Source: Marinobacter salexigens (lineage in GTDB: Bacteria > Pseudomonadota > Gammaproteobacteria > Pseudomonadales > Oleiphilaceae). Taken from it: a DNA stretch of 64,000 nt. Positions 1 to 8,338 of the stretch are shown in pieces. The translations under genes were made by a program, and so were the position numbers. The notes under the pieces are model-generated. The model saw only the letters and a list, made by a program, of their open reading frames with translations, ran no database searches and was not told the origin of the DNA. Position 1 is the stretch's first letter. Every line of letters begins with the position of its first letter. Location: NCBI RefSeq assembly GCF_002806945.1, contig NZ_NIHC01000004.1:1-64000 (forward strand), in the 5' to 3' direction.

Positions 1-105
1 AAACGGGCAAAAAACGAACAAGTAGAGGGGCTGAGCGTGCCTAAATTGCCTTTGAATAGCTTTTTTCGAGCTAATAAAGTTATTCAGCGAGAAATCAGGC
101 ATTAA
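1..105 (+). CDS. C-terminal end of an upstream gene cut by the window edge
   Basis: Frame 1 is open from the first base to a TAA at 103-105, giving 34 residues that end in REIRH. The piece is basic and polar with no recognisable motif. It is followed by a 42-base gap and then a glycosyltransferase on the same strand, so it is probably the tail of another polysaccharide-cluster gene. It is too short for a functional call, and chance openness cannot be excluded. Confidence 0.45.
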   Translation, partial: KRAKNEQVEGLSVPKLPLNSFFRANKVIQREIRH

Positions 106-147
106 TCAGACCCTCCCTAACACAACTCTACTTAATTCTTGGTTGTT

Positions 148-1404
148 ATGAAAATCATCTACCTCCACCAATACTTCAATACACCCAAAATGTCCGGTGG
201 TACCCGCTCCTACGAAATGGCCCGCCGCATGGTGGCCGCTGGGCATGAAGTCCACATGGTTACCAGCTACCGGGAGTCTGAGGCCCCTAAAAAGGGCTGG
301 TTTCAAACCGACGAAGCCGGCATTCAGGTGTATTGGTATCCTGTGCCATATTCCAACCACATGGGCTTTTTTCAGCGCGTGAAAGCGTTTTTTGCCTTTG
401 CTTTGGCTGCGAGGAAGAAAGCGGTAGAGCTCGATGGAGATCTTATCTTTGCCACGAGCACACCACTGACCATCGCATTACCGGCTGTGCCTGCCTCCCG
501 TAAGAAAAAAATCCCGCTGATATTTGAAGTTCGGGACTTGTGGCCAGAGATGCCGGTCGCTGTAGGCGCGTTAAAGAACCCACTGCTTCGGTTCGTGGCC
601 CATAAGCTGGAACATTGGGCCTACCATAATTCGCAGGCCGTTATTGCGCTGTCGCCTGGTATGAAAGAAGGTGTGGTGCGTACAGGGTTCCCTGCAGATC
701 GAGTGGCCGTGATTCCCAACAGTAGTGATAATACCGAGTTTCAGTTTGATGCCGAGGCCGCTTCCCGTTTTCGTGCAGCGCGCGAATGGCTGGGTGACAA
801 GCCATTGTTGGTTTATACTGGCACCTTTGGGCCAACGAACGGCGTAGGCTATATGGTACCCATTGCCCAAGAGTTGCTAGCCAGCAACTCAGATATTCGT
901 ATTCTGTTGGTGGGGGACGGCGCTGAAAAGGCAAAGATCAAAAAGCAAGCAAAACAGGCTGGCGTTTTTGGCGAGAACTTCTTCATCGAAGAGAAACTGC
1001 CAAAAAGGGAAATTCCCGCTTTGCTTAGCGCGGCAACTATGGCGTCAGCCCTTTTTATTGACCTGCCGGAAATGCGACCGAATTCAGCTAATAAGTTTTT
1101 CGATGCATTGGCCTCGGGTACGCCGATCATGCTCAACTATGGTGGCTGGATGCATGATTTGGTAATAGCCAACGGCTGCGGACTCTCTATGTGGCAGCAA
1201 TCACCTGAGAACGTGGCTGCTGAGTTGGATGTAAAAATGCACGATTCGGATTGGCTGGAAGAAGCAGGTAGAGCCGCACGACAGTTGGCTGAAAAGAGTT
1301 TCGATCGTGATAAGTTGGCGGATCAATTGATGAATGTCCTCCAAGCAGTGAAGGATCGGCAGCCGGACAAGGCAGTGGAAATTGCTCCAGGTGATTATAG
1401 CTGA
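148..1404 (+). CDS. GT4-family glycosyltransferase (WbuB-like)
   Basis: A 418-residue cytoplasmic glycosyltransferase expected to add a sugar to a lipid-linked surface-glycan intermediate. The N-terminus (MKIIYLHQYF, then GGTRSYEMARR and AGHEVHMVTS) is the donor-fold start typical of WbuB-type GT4 enzymes. The C-terminal half carries the second Rossmann domain with LLVGDGAEK and the RPNSANKFFDALASGTP stretch that binds the nucleotide-sugar. The ATG at 148 is preferred to an in-frame TTG at 139, because the extra three codons add nothing family-like. It lies ahead of a PglC-like transferase, a common pairing in O-antigen and capsule clusters. The exact sugar cannot be read from sequence. Confidence 0.85.
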   Translation: MKIIYLHQYFNTPKMSGGTRSYEMARRMVAAGHEVHMVTSYRESEAPKKGWFQTDEAGIQVYWYPVPYSNHMGFFQRVKAFFAFALAARKKAVELDGDLIFATSTPLTIALPAVPASRKKKIPLIFEVRDLWPEMPVAVGALKNPLLRFVAHKLEHWAYHNSQAVIALSPGMKEGVVRTGFPADRVAVIPNSSDNTEFQFDAEAASRFRAAREWLGDKPLLVYTGTFGPTNGVGYMVPIAQELLASNSDIRILLVGDGAEKAKIKKQAKQAGVFGENFFIEEKLPKREIPALLSAATMASALFIDLPEMRPNSANKFFDALASGTPIMLNYGGWMHDLVIANGCGLSMWQQSPENVAAELDVKMHDSDWLEEAGRAARQLAEKSFDRDKLADQLMNVLQAVKDRQPDKAVEIAPGDYS

Positions 1405-1604
1405 AACTGGGGGCGAAAGACTTCTGCCAATTAAGGAAGTCATACGTCATGGATTTCCTCGAATCCCCGACCATCAAATGGTACGCAACCCAAGGCTGCG
1501 CGGTCTGGATCAGCACCCCCGGTATGATAAAGTACCACCTAATGTGGGAAGCTGGTCCTGTAGCTTACCCACGTTTGCGAGCATTCTGGTTCGTTATGAC
1601 TTGT

Positions 1605-1630
1605 GCAGGTTTGTGTCGTCACAAACCTGC
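1605..1630. repeat. Perfect 11-bp inverted repeat in the gap before the sugar transferase
   Basis: The 273-base gap between the glycosyltransferase and the next gene has no convincing gene. It holds a perfect hairpin: stem 1605-1615 (GCAGGTTTGTG), loop TCGT at 1616-1619, stem 1620-1630. No T-run follows, so it is not a standard intrinsic terminator. It sits 48 bases before the next start codon and could be an operator or a leader-RNA structure. Confidence 0.6.
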
Positions 1631-1677
1631 GACACTTCCCCAACTGACATCGATCCACTTATTCGATTGAGCTCTGC

Positions 1678-2283
1678 ATGCTAAAACGTATTTTCGACAT
1701 ATTTGCGGCCACTTTCGGCCTGCTACTTCTTTCCCCCGTTATCCTTATCGTTGCCTGGCAAGTCCGCAGAAAACTGGGTTCTCCCGTAATCTTCCAACAA
1801 ACTCGTCCTGGCCTCCACGGCAAGCCCTTCGAGATGATCAAGTTCCGCACCATGCTAGATGCCTACGATGAAAACGGCAAGCCGCTGCCGGATTCCGAGC
1901 GCATTACGCCCTTTGGCCGGTTTCTACGTTCCACCAGTCTGGATGAGTTGCCAGGGCTGTGGAATGTGTTGAAGGGAGATATGAGTGTGGTGGGGCCTCG
2001 GCCTTTGTTGATGGAGTACATGGACTATTACACCGAGGAAGAGGCTCAGCGGCATACTGTTAGGCCTGGGGTTACGGGGTTGGCGCAGGTTAGCGGGCGC
2101 AACGCTACCACGTGGGACGACCGGCTCGCATACGATGTTCAGTACGTAAAAACGCAAACGCTATGGCTGGATATCAAGATTATTTTCAAAACCATTTACC
2201 AGGTGTTCAAACGTGAAGGCGTGGTAGTGGTGCCCTCTGAGTTGTATCAAAAGTTGAGTGACGAACGGCGGGCGCAGAAATGA
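1678..2283 (+). CDS. PglC-like initiating phosphoglycosyl transferase
   Basis: A 201-residue monotopic sugar-1-phosphate transferase that moves phospho-sugar from a UDP-sugar onto undecaprenyl phosphate, the first membrane step of glycan assembly. Residues 5-28 form the re-entrant membrane helix. The block RSTSLDELPGLWNVLKGDMS has the catalytic Asp89-Glu90 pair, followed by VGPRPL and the RPGVTGLAQVSGRN block. The length matches the small PglC/WbpL-independent class rather than the long WcaJ class. Its stop overlaps the next start (ATGA), so the two are translationally coupled. With a PglF-like dehydratase and a DegT aminotransferase in the same cluster, the substrate may be a bacillosamine-like amino sugar (inference). 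Confidence 0.9.
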   Translation: MLKRIFDIFAATFGLLLLSPVILIVAWQVRRKLGSPVIFQQTRPGLHGKPFEMIKFRTMLDAYDENGKPLPDSERITPFGRFLRSTSLDELPGLWNVLKGDMSVVGPRPLLMEYMDYYTEEEAQRHTVRPGVTGLAQVSGRNATTWDDRLAYDVQYVKTQTLWLDIKIIFKTIYQVFKREGVVVVPSELYQKLSDERRAQK

Positions 2284-3221
2284 TTGCAAAGCCTAATTTA
2301 CCTTCACCGTTTTACAGACTCGATACTTTATCCGACCGGTGGGGCATCGATCTATGGGTAAAACGAGATGATTTGATCCCCCAGTGGATGGGCGGCAATA
2401 AGGTTCGTAAGAACTTTGCTATTTTGAGTGCAGCCTGCAAGGGCGACACCGTTCCCGATGTCTTGATAACCAGCGGCGGAGCGGAATCCAACCACGCCCG
2501 CGTTGTTGCGATGATGGGCGCGCAACTTGGTTGCGAGGTTCATCTTGTTCTGCACGGGAGTGAGCCAGAAGATAAGACTGTGGGGAATTCATTTTTCTAT
2601 CGCAGTGCCGGAGCTGTTGCGCATTACGTTAATAGCCAGGAGATTGGCCCGACCATTGAGCATTTGAAGCAGGGTTTTGCTGCTATTGGTAAATCGGTGT
2701 GTGTAATCCCCGGCGGCGGCCACGCACCGGAGGGTGTAGCGGCATACGCTGATGCCGTGGCAGAACTGCCCGATGCGCCGGATTACATTGTACATGCCTC
2801 CGGTACGGGAGGAACTCAGGCCGGTTTGCTGGCTGGGATAGAGCGCCAGGGCTGGAGCACGGCTGTGGTGGGTGTTTCCGTCGCCCGGATGAAGCAGCGC
2901 GGTATTGAAGAGATTATGAAATTGCTGCCTGCTGATTTCCCCGAAGATCGGGTTGATTTTCGGGATGAATACCGGTTTGGCGGGTATGAGCAATATAGTC
3001 CCGAGTTGATGAGCTTTGTGCAGTCTGTTATTCGGGCGGAGGGTATCCCTCTAGACCTGACTTATACGGGCAAGGCGATGTTTGGCTTGGCCCAGCTTGT
3101 GGAGACTGGTGAGATTGCGGCCGGGAGTCGGGTTGTTTTTTGGCATACGGGAGGTCTTTTGAGTTTGACCTCCATGAATTCACAGCGAATTGGGGTTTCT
3201 GATGGCAGGTTTTCAACTTAA
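2280..3221 (+). CDS. PLP-dependent ACC deaminase / D-cysteine desulfhydrase family protein
   Basis: A 313-residue fold-type II PLP enzyme. The Schiff-base lysine is Lys41 in GGNKVRK. The TSGGAESNHARV segment and the glycine-rich SGTGGTQAG phosphate-binding loop match the 1-aminocyclopropane-1-carboxylate deaminase / D-cysteine desulfhydrase family. Family members usually act on small or D-amino acids. The gene is coupled to the PglC-like transferase by a 4-base overlap and runs into the following GNAT gene, so it is an integral cluster member. A role in making or removing an amino acid substituent of the glycan is an inference; the substrate is unknown. Confidence 0.8.
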   Translation: MIAKPNLPSPFYRLDTLSDRWGIDLWVKRDDLIPQWMGGNKVRKNFAILSAACKGDTVPDVLITSGGAESNHARVVAMMGAQLGCEVHLVLHGSEPEDKTVGNSFFYRSAGAVAHYVNSQEIGPTIEHLKQGFAAIGKSVCVIPGGGHAPEGVAAYADAVAELPDAPDYIVHASGTGGTQAGLLAGIERQGWSTAVVGVSVARMKQRGIEEIMKLLPADFPEDRVDFRDEYRFGGYEQYSPELMSFVQSVIRAEGIPLDLTYTGKAMFGLAQLVETGEIAAGSRVVFWHTGGLLSLTSMNSQRIGVSDGRFST

Positions 3222-3759
3222 GGGTAAACGAATGTCCCTACAACTGCTCGAACGGGATCACCTGAAAAAACGTGTGGAGTTTTTGAATGATCCTGAGGTT
3301 CAGAGAACTCTGAACTTTGATTACCCGACTTCTTTAGCCAAGACAGAAGCCTGGTTTTCGAAAAACGTGCTTGCTTCTAACCGTGTCGATTTCGCGTTTA
3401 CCCGAAACGAAGATACTGCAGTGATCGGCTTTGGTGGCTTTATCAACATCAATGCAAAGGCTCGTAAAGCTGAACTTTATATTTTTGTGGGGGACAAGAA
3501 CTGCTGGGGTAAAGGGTTTGGTAGGGACGGTTATAAGCTGCTGGTGAACTATGGTTTTGCCCAGCTTGGGTTTGAGCGAATTTACCTTTACCAGTTAGCC
3601 GAGAATGAGCGTGCAGTGAAGGCCACATCGGCGCTTGGCTGGACAACGGAAGGTTTTTTGCGAAAAGATATCTGGTCCCATGGCGAGTTGAAGGACCAGT
3701 ATGTTTTATCAATTCTAAGGGAAGAGTGGGAAGGAAACGGGCTTTACGCTGCTCTCTGA
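3202..3759 (+). CDS. GNAT-family N-acetyltransferase (RimJ/RimL type)
   Basis: A 185-residue GNAT protein with the acetyl-CoA pyrophosphate loop near WGKGFGRDG and the ENERAVK / LGWTTEGFLR segment typical of RimJ/PseH-like acetyltransferases. The ATG at 3202 overlaps the previous gene by 20 bases, which again implies coupling; an upstream in-frame TTG at 3190 is less likely. In this setting it may acetylate the amino group that the DegT aminotransferase places on the sugar, as PseH does for pseudaminic acid precursors. That assignment is inference from neighbours. Confidence 0.8.
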   Translation: MAGFQLKGKRMSLQLLERDHLKKRVEFLNDPEVQRTLNFDYPTSLAKTEAWFSKNVLASNRVDFAFTRNEDTAVIGFGGFININAKARKAELYIFVGDKNCWGKGFGRDGYKLLVNYGFAQLGFERIYLYQLAENERAVKATSALGWTTEGFLRKDIWSHGELKDQYVLSILREEWEGNGLYAAL

Positions 3760-3774
3760 TTTTAAGGACTCATG

Positions 3775-4785
3775 ATGTTAAACGTACTTCTCACCTGCGC
3801 CGGCAGGCGCCACTACCTTGCCACTTATTTCAAACAAGCCCTTGGCCAGTCTGGTCGCGTTGTGGGCACGGATATGGATTTATCTGCGCCTGCCTTGCAG
3901 GCCTGTGATGTTGCGCACCAGGTTCCTGAAGTGTTTGATCCGGGCTATCTTGACGCACTCAAGAAGGTGATTATGGAAGAAAACATTCATCTGGTTTTCT
4001 CCCTGAATGATCTGGAAATTGGGCTGCTGGCAGAAAGCCGTACCGCGCTAGAGCAGGAAACCGGAGCGATGTTTTATGTGCCGCCCGTGCCAACTCTGGA
4101 AGTGTGTGCGGACAAATGGCGTACCTTTGAGTTCGTCCGCGAAATTGGTGTAGCGGCACCCGAAACCTTTTTGACTGTGGCTGGTGCTCTTGATGCGTTG
4201 GAACTTGGCCGAGTTCAGTTTCCGCTGATTGTCAAACCGCGCTGGGGCAGTGCCTCTATCGGCCTGTACGTGGTCGAAACCCGGGGCGATCTGGAAACCG
4301 GTTTTGAAGCCTGCCGGAAGGCAGTGGCGAAAAGTGCACTGTCTTCTCTGGGGGCTGAGGAGTCGGTGATTATTCAGGAGGTCATTCAGGGGCCGGAATA
4401 CGGCGTGGATATCCTTTATGGCCAGCAAGGGAGTTTCATTGGATTCACCGTCAAACGGAAGCTTGCCATGCGTGCAGGTGAAACTGATAAGGCGGTAACC
4501 GTGGCCCCTGAGCCATTCGAGGAGATGGTCTCTAAAATTGCAAAAGCTTTGCCGCACCGGGGAAATATGGACTGTGATTTCCTGGAGCGGGATGGCAAGT
4601 TCTACCTGCTGGAGTTCAACCCGAGATTCGGCGGAGGCTATCCTTTTACCCACCTGGCTGGTGCTAACCACGTACAGATGCTGCTCGATGATTTTCAGGG
4701 CAAGGCGCTGGGTGAGTATGGTTATGCTGTAGGCAAGGGGTTTGCCAAGTGCGATACGTTGGTTGAGGTTCCAGTAAGTCTCTAG
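3775..4785 (+). CDS. ATP-grasp family ligase of the glycan cluster
   Basis: About 336 residues. The N-terminal pre-ATP-grasp Rossmann domain starts LLTCAGRRHYL. It is followed by the ATP-grasp core, with FPLIVKPRWGSASIG, IIQEVIQGPEYGVDIL and the metal-binding FNPRFGGGYPF. It resembles the carbamoyl-phosphate-synthase-like ATP-grasp proteins found in polysaccharide clusters, which usually form an amide bond between a carboxylate and an amine. Two ATGs are in frame (3772, 3775). The AAGGA at 3764-3768 is 6 bases from 3775, the better spacing. Likely role: attaching an amino acid or other acyl group to the sugar (inference). Confidence 0.82.
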   Translation: MLNVLLTCAGRRHYLATYFKQALGQSGRVVGTDMDLSAPALQACDVAHQVPEVFDPGYLDALKKVIMEENIHLVFSLNDLEIGLLAESRTALEQETGAMFYVPPVPTLEVCADKWRTFEFVREIGVAAPETFLTVAGALDALELGRVQFPLIVKPRWGSASIGLYVVETRGDLETGFEACRKAVAKSALSSLGAEESVIIQEVIQGPEYGVDILYGQQGSFIGFTVKRKLAMRAGETDKAVTVAPEPFEEMVSKIAKALPHRGNMDCDFLERDGKFYLLEFNPRFGGGYPFTHLAGANHVQMLLDDFQGKALGEYGYAVGKGFAKCDTLVEVPVSL

Positions 4786-4857
4786 CTTTTCCCCTAAGCC
4801 CCCCTTTACACATGTCCTATTCAGAAACATTTATTTAACTACATATTCAGGGTAAAC

Positions 4858-6033
4858 ATGCTGAACGGACCGTTTTCCCCATGGCCTTCTTTTTCTGAGG
4901 AAGAGGCCAATGCAGTACGTGATGTACTTCTCTCTAACAAGGTAAATTACTGGACAGGGCAGGAGTGCCGGGAATTTGAGAAGGAGTTTGCTGAGTTTGC
5001 AGAATCTAAATACGCCATTGCTCTCGCCAACGGTACCGTGGCGCTGGACTTGGCGTTGAAGGCGTTGGGTATTGGCGAAGGCGATGAGGTGGTGGTTACG
5101 CCGCGCACCTTTTTGGCCTCGGCGTCCAGCATTGTGACCGCCGGAGCGGTGCCGGTGTTTGCGGAGGTGGATGCGGGTTCCCAGAACATTACCCCGGAAA
5201 CCGTGCGCAAGGTGATCACCCCTCGCACCCGGGCGATTTTATGCGTGCACCTGGCCGGCTGGCCCTGCGACATGGACGGCTTTATGGAGCTGGCGGACGA
5301 GTTCGGGCTGTACGTGATTGAAGACTGCGCCCAGGCCCACGGTACCCGGTATAAAGGGCGTTCGGTGGGGGCGATTGGTCATGTGGGGTGCTGGTCGTTC
5401 TGCCAAGACAAGATCATGACCACCGGCGGGGAGGGTGGCATGGTGACCACCAATGACAAAGCCCTGTGGTCGAAGATGTGGTCGTTTAAAGACCACGGCA
5501 AAAGCTGGGAGGCGGTCTACGAGCGCCAGCACGCCCCCGGCTTCCGCTGGTTGCATGAGAGCTTTGGGACCAACTGGCGGATGACCGAGATGCAGGCGGT
5601 GATTGGCCGCATACAACTCAAACGCATGCAGAGCTGGACAAATGCACGCCAGAAGAACGCCAGTGCAATCTGGCAAACTGCATCGAAGTTGCCCGGTTTG
5701 CGCGTTCCAGAAATTCCTGCGGATGTGGAGCATGGCGCATACAAGTGCTATGTGTTTGTTGAGCCTTCGCAGCTGAGAGAGGGCTGGGACAGGGACCGGA
5801 TTCAGAATGAAATTGTTGAGGCGGGTGTGCCTTGTTTCTCGGGCTCTTGTTCCGAGGTCTATCTGGAAAAGGCGTTTGATAATACCGGCTGGCGGCCGGA
5901 GGAAAGGTTGCCTGTCGCCCGGGAGCTTGGGGAGACCAGCCTGATGTTTTTGGTACACCCTACGCTTACCGAACAGGAAATCCAGAAAACCTGTGACGTT
6001 TTAGCTGATGTGATGACACGGGCCGCTCAATAA
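4858..6033 (+). CDS. DegT/DnrJ/EryC1/StrS family sugar aminotransferase
   Basis: A 391-residue PLP enzyme that transfers an amino group, normally from glutamate, to a keto-sugar nucleotide. The expected landmarks are present: the [20 protein letters not shown] block, IEDCAQAHG carrying the PLP-stacking region, and the Schiff-base lysine Lys185 in [15 protein letters not shown]. Its natural partner is a 4,6-dehydratase supplying the 4-keto sugar, and the PglF/WbpM-like gene at 9946 fits. It is separated from the ATP-grasp gene by 72 bases and followed 20 bases later by ugd. Confidence 0.9.
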   Translation: MLNGPFSPWPSFSEEEANAVRDVLLSNKVNYWTGQECREFEKEFAEFAESKYAIALANGTVALDLALKALGIGEGDEVVVTPRTFLASASSIVTAGAVPVFAEVDAGSQNITPETVRKVITPRTRAILCVHLAGWPCDMDGFMELADEFGLYVIEDCAQAHGTRYKGRSVGAIGHVGCWSFCQDKIMTTGGEGGMVTTNDKALWSKMWSFKDHGKSWEAVYERQHAPGFRWLHESFGTNWRMTEMQAVIGRIQLKRMQSWTNARQKNASAIWQTASKLPGLRVPEIPADVEHGAYKCYVFVEPSQLREGWDRDRIQNEIVEAGVPCFSGSCSEVYLEKAFDNTGWRPEERLPVARELGETSLMFLVHPTLTEQEIQKTCDVLADVMTRAAQ

Positions 6034-6053
6034 ACCGATCTCAGGAGTTTTGC

Positions 6054-7220
6054 ATGAAAATCGCCATCGCCGGCACCGGTTATGTAGGCCTTTCGAACGC
6101 CATGCTGCTGGCCCAGCATAACGAGGTAGTAGCCCTGGACATTGATTCAGAGAAAGTAGACTTGCTGAACGATCGCCAGAGTCCGATTGTCGATGCAGAA
6201 ATCTCCGACTTCCTGGCCAATAAAGACCTGAACTTCACCGCCACGCTGAACAAGGAGCAGGCGTTCCAGGGTGCAGATTACGTGGTGATTGCCACGCCCA
6301 CCGATTACGATCCTAAGACCAACTATTTCAACACGAACACTGTGGAATCGGTTATTCAGGATGTGATGGCGATAAACCCTGGTGCAGTGATGATCATCAA
6401 ATCCACTGTGCCGGTGGGCTATACTCGTGAGCTGTGCGAGCGTTTTGAGACAAACAATATTATTTTCTCGCCTGAGTTTTTGCGTGAAGGCAAGGCGCTG
6501 CACGACAACCTGTATCCGTCTCGCATTATTGTGGGTGAGCGCTCGGAGCGGGCGGAAGTATTTGCCGGGCTACTGAAGCAGGGCGCCGTGAAACAAGACG
6601 TGCCGGTGTTGTTTACGGACAGCACCGAAGCTGAGGCCATTAAGCTGTTCTCCAACACCTACCTAGCCATGCGCGTGGCCTACTTCAATGAACTGGACAC
6701 CTACGCTGCCCGCCACGGGCTGAATACCCGACAGATCATCGACGGCGTAGGCCTGGATCCCCGTATTGGTGACCACTACAACAATCCCTCGTTCGGCTAT
6801 GGTGGCTATTGTTTGCCCAAAGATACCAAACAATTGTTGGCCAACTACGAGGAGGTCCCCAACAACCTTATCAGAGCCGTAGTAGATGCCAACCGCACCC
6901 GCAAGGACTTTATTGCTGATGACATCCTGGCACGCAAACCGCAGGTGGTGGGCGTATACCGCCTGGTGATGAAATCCGGCTCCGACAACTTCCGTGCTTC
7001 GGCTATTCAGGGCATTATGAAGCGCATTAAGGCCAAGGGTATTGAGGTGATTGTTTACGAGCCGGAGTTGGCCGAGGATGAGTTCTTCCATTCCCGCGTT
7101 ATTCGCGATTTGGATGCATTTAAGCAGGAAGCGGATGTGATAGTGGCCAACCGCCGGAGTGAGAGGTTGGCTGATGTAGAAGAGAAGGTTTATACCCGCG
7201 ACTTGTTTGGTAGTGATTGA
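6054..7220 (+). CDS. ugd: UDP-glucose 6-dehydrogenase
   Basis: 388 residues, the length of the short bacterial Ugd class. It oxidises UDP-glucose to UDP-glucuronate with two NAD+. The N-terminal NAD site is IAGTGYVGL at residues 4-12, the SPEFLREG substrate block begins at 139, and the catalytic cysteine is Cys253 in [17 protein letters not shown] at 6042-6046 precedes the start. A degraded fragment of a second ugd copy lies about 1.5 kb downstream at 8728-8869, past the toxin-antitoxin patch. UDP-glucuronate would feed the acidic sugar of the glycan and could be the carboxylate amidated by the ATP-grasp enzyme (inference). Confidence 0.95.
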   Translation: MKIAIAGTGYVGLSNAMLLAQHNEVVALDIDSEKVDLLNDRQSPIVDAEISDFLANKDLNFTATLNKEQAFQGADYVVIATPTDYDPKTNYFNTNTVESVIQDVMAINPGAVMIIKSTVPVGYTRELCERFETNNIIFSPEFLREGKALHDNLYPSRIIVGERSERAEVFAGLLKQGAVKQDVPVLFTDSTEAEAIKLFSNTYLAMRVAYFNELDTYAARHGLNTRQIIDGVGLDPRIGDHYNNPSFGYGGYCLPKDTKQLLANYEEVPNNLIRAVVDANRTRKDFIADDILARKPQVVGVYRLVMKSGSDNFRASAIQGIMKRIKAKGIEVIVYEPELAEDEFFHSRVIRDLDAFKQEADVIVANRRSERLADVEEKVYTRDLFGSD

Positions 7221-7293
7221 GGGGCAGGCAGGATTCGGTCGCGAGTGTCAGACCCCTTTGGTCTAAACTATTACTCCAAGGACGGAGGTGTTA

Positions 7294-7536
7294 ATGCCGG
7301 TAGTATTCAGATACCGAGGTTTTAAGTTCTTTTTCTACTCCAACGAGGGAGATCCACCGGAGGCTGTTCATATTCATGTGCGTGCAGGTGGAGCAGAAGC
7401 CAAGTTCTGGCTGTCTCCTGAGGTATCGCTTGCAAGAAACGACGGTTTTGATGCCCGTACTATTCGGGTATTGTGGGAAGTGGTGCAGGCAAATCAGAAT
7501 CTGTTAGAGGAAGCGTGGCATGACTATTTCGCCTGA
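7294..7536 (+). CDS. DUF4160 domain protein
   Basis: 80 residues with the DUF4160 signature: a start like VFRYRGFKFFFYSNEG, then EAVHIHVRAGGAEAKFWL, and a C-terminal helix that ends EEAWHDYF. GGAGG at 7284-7288 supports ATG 7294 rather than an upstream GTG. The gene overlaps the DUF2442 gene by 17 bases; this pair recurs widely in bacteria and is often suspected to be toxin-antitoxin-like, though no activity is established here. It opens the toxin-antitoxin patch between ugd and nagB. Confidence 0.82.
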   Translation: MPVVFRYRGFKFFFYSNEGDPPEAVHIHVRAGGAEAKFWLSPEVSLARNDGFDARTIRVLWEVVQANQNLLEEAWHDYFA

Positions 7537-7771
7537 GAAGGTCTGGTTTGATGAGGATAATCTTTGGGTGCTGTTGTCGGATGGTCGCACAGTGGGTGCG
7601 CCGTTGGTTTGGTTTCCCCGTTTATTCAATGCCAATAGTGCAAGCCGTGCAGATTATGAACTGAGCGTTCATGGTATCCACTGGGATGCCCTGGATGAAG
7701 ATATTAGCGTACAAGGGATACTCGATGGGCTGGGTGATCAAACGCACCCAAAGCGTGAGCGTGTAGCTTAG
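7520..7771 (+). CDS. DUF2442 domain protein
   Basis: 83 residues: KVWFDEDNLWVLLSDGRTVGAPLVWFPRL followed by ELSVHGIHWDALDEDISVQGILDG is the standard DUF2442 pattern. It starts inside the DUF4160 gene, implying coupled expression as a pair. The stop codon at 7769-7771 is immediately followed, in the same frame, by the surviving C-terminal half of an MqsR-like toxin. This suggests that the DUF pair and the toxin remnant were joined by a deletion. Confidence 0.82.
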   Translation: MTISPEKVWFDEDNLWVLLSDGRTVGAPLVWFPRLFNANSASRADYELSVHGIHWDALDEDISVQGILDGLGDQTHPKRERVA

Positions 7772-7969
7772 TGTCTGAGTGATCGGCCTGGCGAGTTTGA
7801 TAAAACTCATGATTATGGCAATGGCCCGCAGGTAGATGCCTACATCACAAAATATGAAAGGCCTGATGGTGAAGAGGGCGAGATGGACGAACTGTACGTA
7901 AAGTTCGCGCTGTTGAACGAATGCCTGGTTATCAGCGTGGCTTCTTTTCACCTGCCTCGGTTCGGTTAA
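7772..7969 (+). pseudogene. C-terminal half of an MqsR-like toxin, N-terminus missing
   Basis: Directly after the DUF2442 stop, the same frame stays open for 65 codons to TAA 7967-7969. It reads like the second half of an MqsR-family RNase toxin: PGEFDKTHDYG aligns with the family's ADFDKSMT segment, QVDAY with WQDVY, and ELYVKFALLNECLVIS with the YLKITV..LIVSF C-terminal strands. No plausible start codon lies upstream, and about 45 N-terminal residues are absent. An MqsA-like gene follows 15 bases later, the canonical mqsR-mqsA order. Family assignment rests on memory of MqsR sequences, so it is moderate. Confidence 0.55.
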
Positions 7970-7984
7970 TGAGAGGTTTTAGCG

Positions 7985-8338
7985 ATGAATGGTTGTAAAT
8001 TGTGTGGTTCTGAGCGTGTTGGTGCATTAAGTGATGCGCAGCAGATTCGCTATAAATCCTTTCGATTAGAAGTTGATTTGGCATACTCGGTATGCAAAGC
8101 CTGCGGCCGCGAGTTTGTGGCGACAGAGCAGATTCGAAAAAATGATCAGGCGATTCTGGCTGCGAAGCGCCACGCCGATGGCCTTCTGTCGCCAAAGGAA
8201 ATTCGTCGAGCCCGGGAAGTGCTTGGCCTAACCCAGCATAAAGCTGCAGAGTTGTTTGGTGGTGGCCGAAATGCTTTTTCAAAATATGAGCGTGGTGAGA
8301 TTGCACAAAGTGGAGCCAGGCAGGTTAACCCGCGATAA
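7985..8338 (+). CDS. MqsA/YgiT-type antitoxin with zinc finger and XRE helix-turn-helix, C-terminus shortened
   Basis: 117 residues. Two CxxC pairs (CKLCG near residue 4, CKACG near 38) form the MqsA zinc-binding domain. The DNA-binding domain follows: LSPKEIRRAREVLGLTQHKAAELFGGGRNAFSKYERG, strongly MqsA-like. After GEIAQS the protein leaves the family pattern. The usual STxxLLxxL tail is missing in all three frames and the protein ends with a short unrelated run, which points to a deletion rather than a frameshift. In MqsA the Zn domain binds toxin and the HTH represses the operon; here the toxin is truncated, so it may survive only as a repressor. Confidence 0.75.
   Translation: MNGCKLCGSERVGALSDAQQIRYKSFRLEVDLAYSVCKACGREFVATEQIRKNDQAILAAKRHADGLLSPKEIRRAREVLGLTQHKAAELFGGGRNAFSKYERGEIAQSGARQVNPR

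Noticed and set aside
1449..1670. 73-codon plus-strand frame in the gap before the PglC-like gene
   Set aside because: No ribosome-binding site, odd composition, contains the hairpin at 1605; not supported as a gene.
4048..4830. 260-codon minus-strand frame over the ATP-grasp gene
   Set aside because: Shadow of a clear ATP-grasp gene; no family-like sequence.
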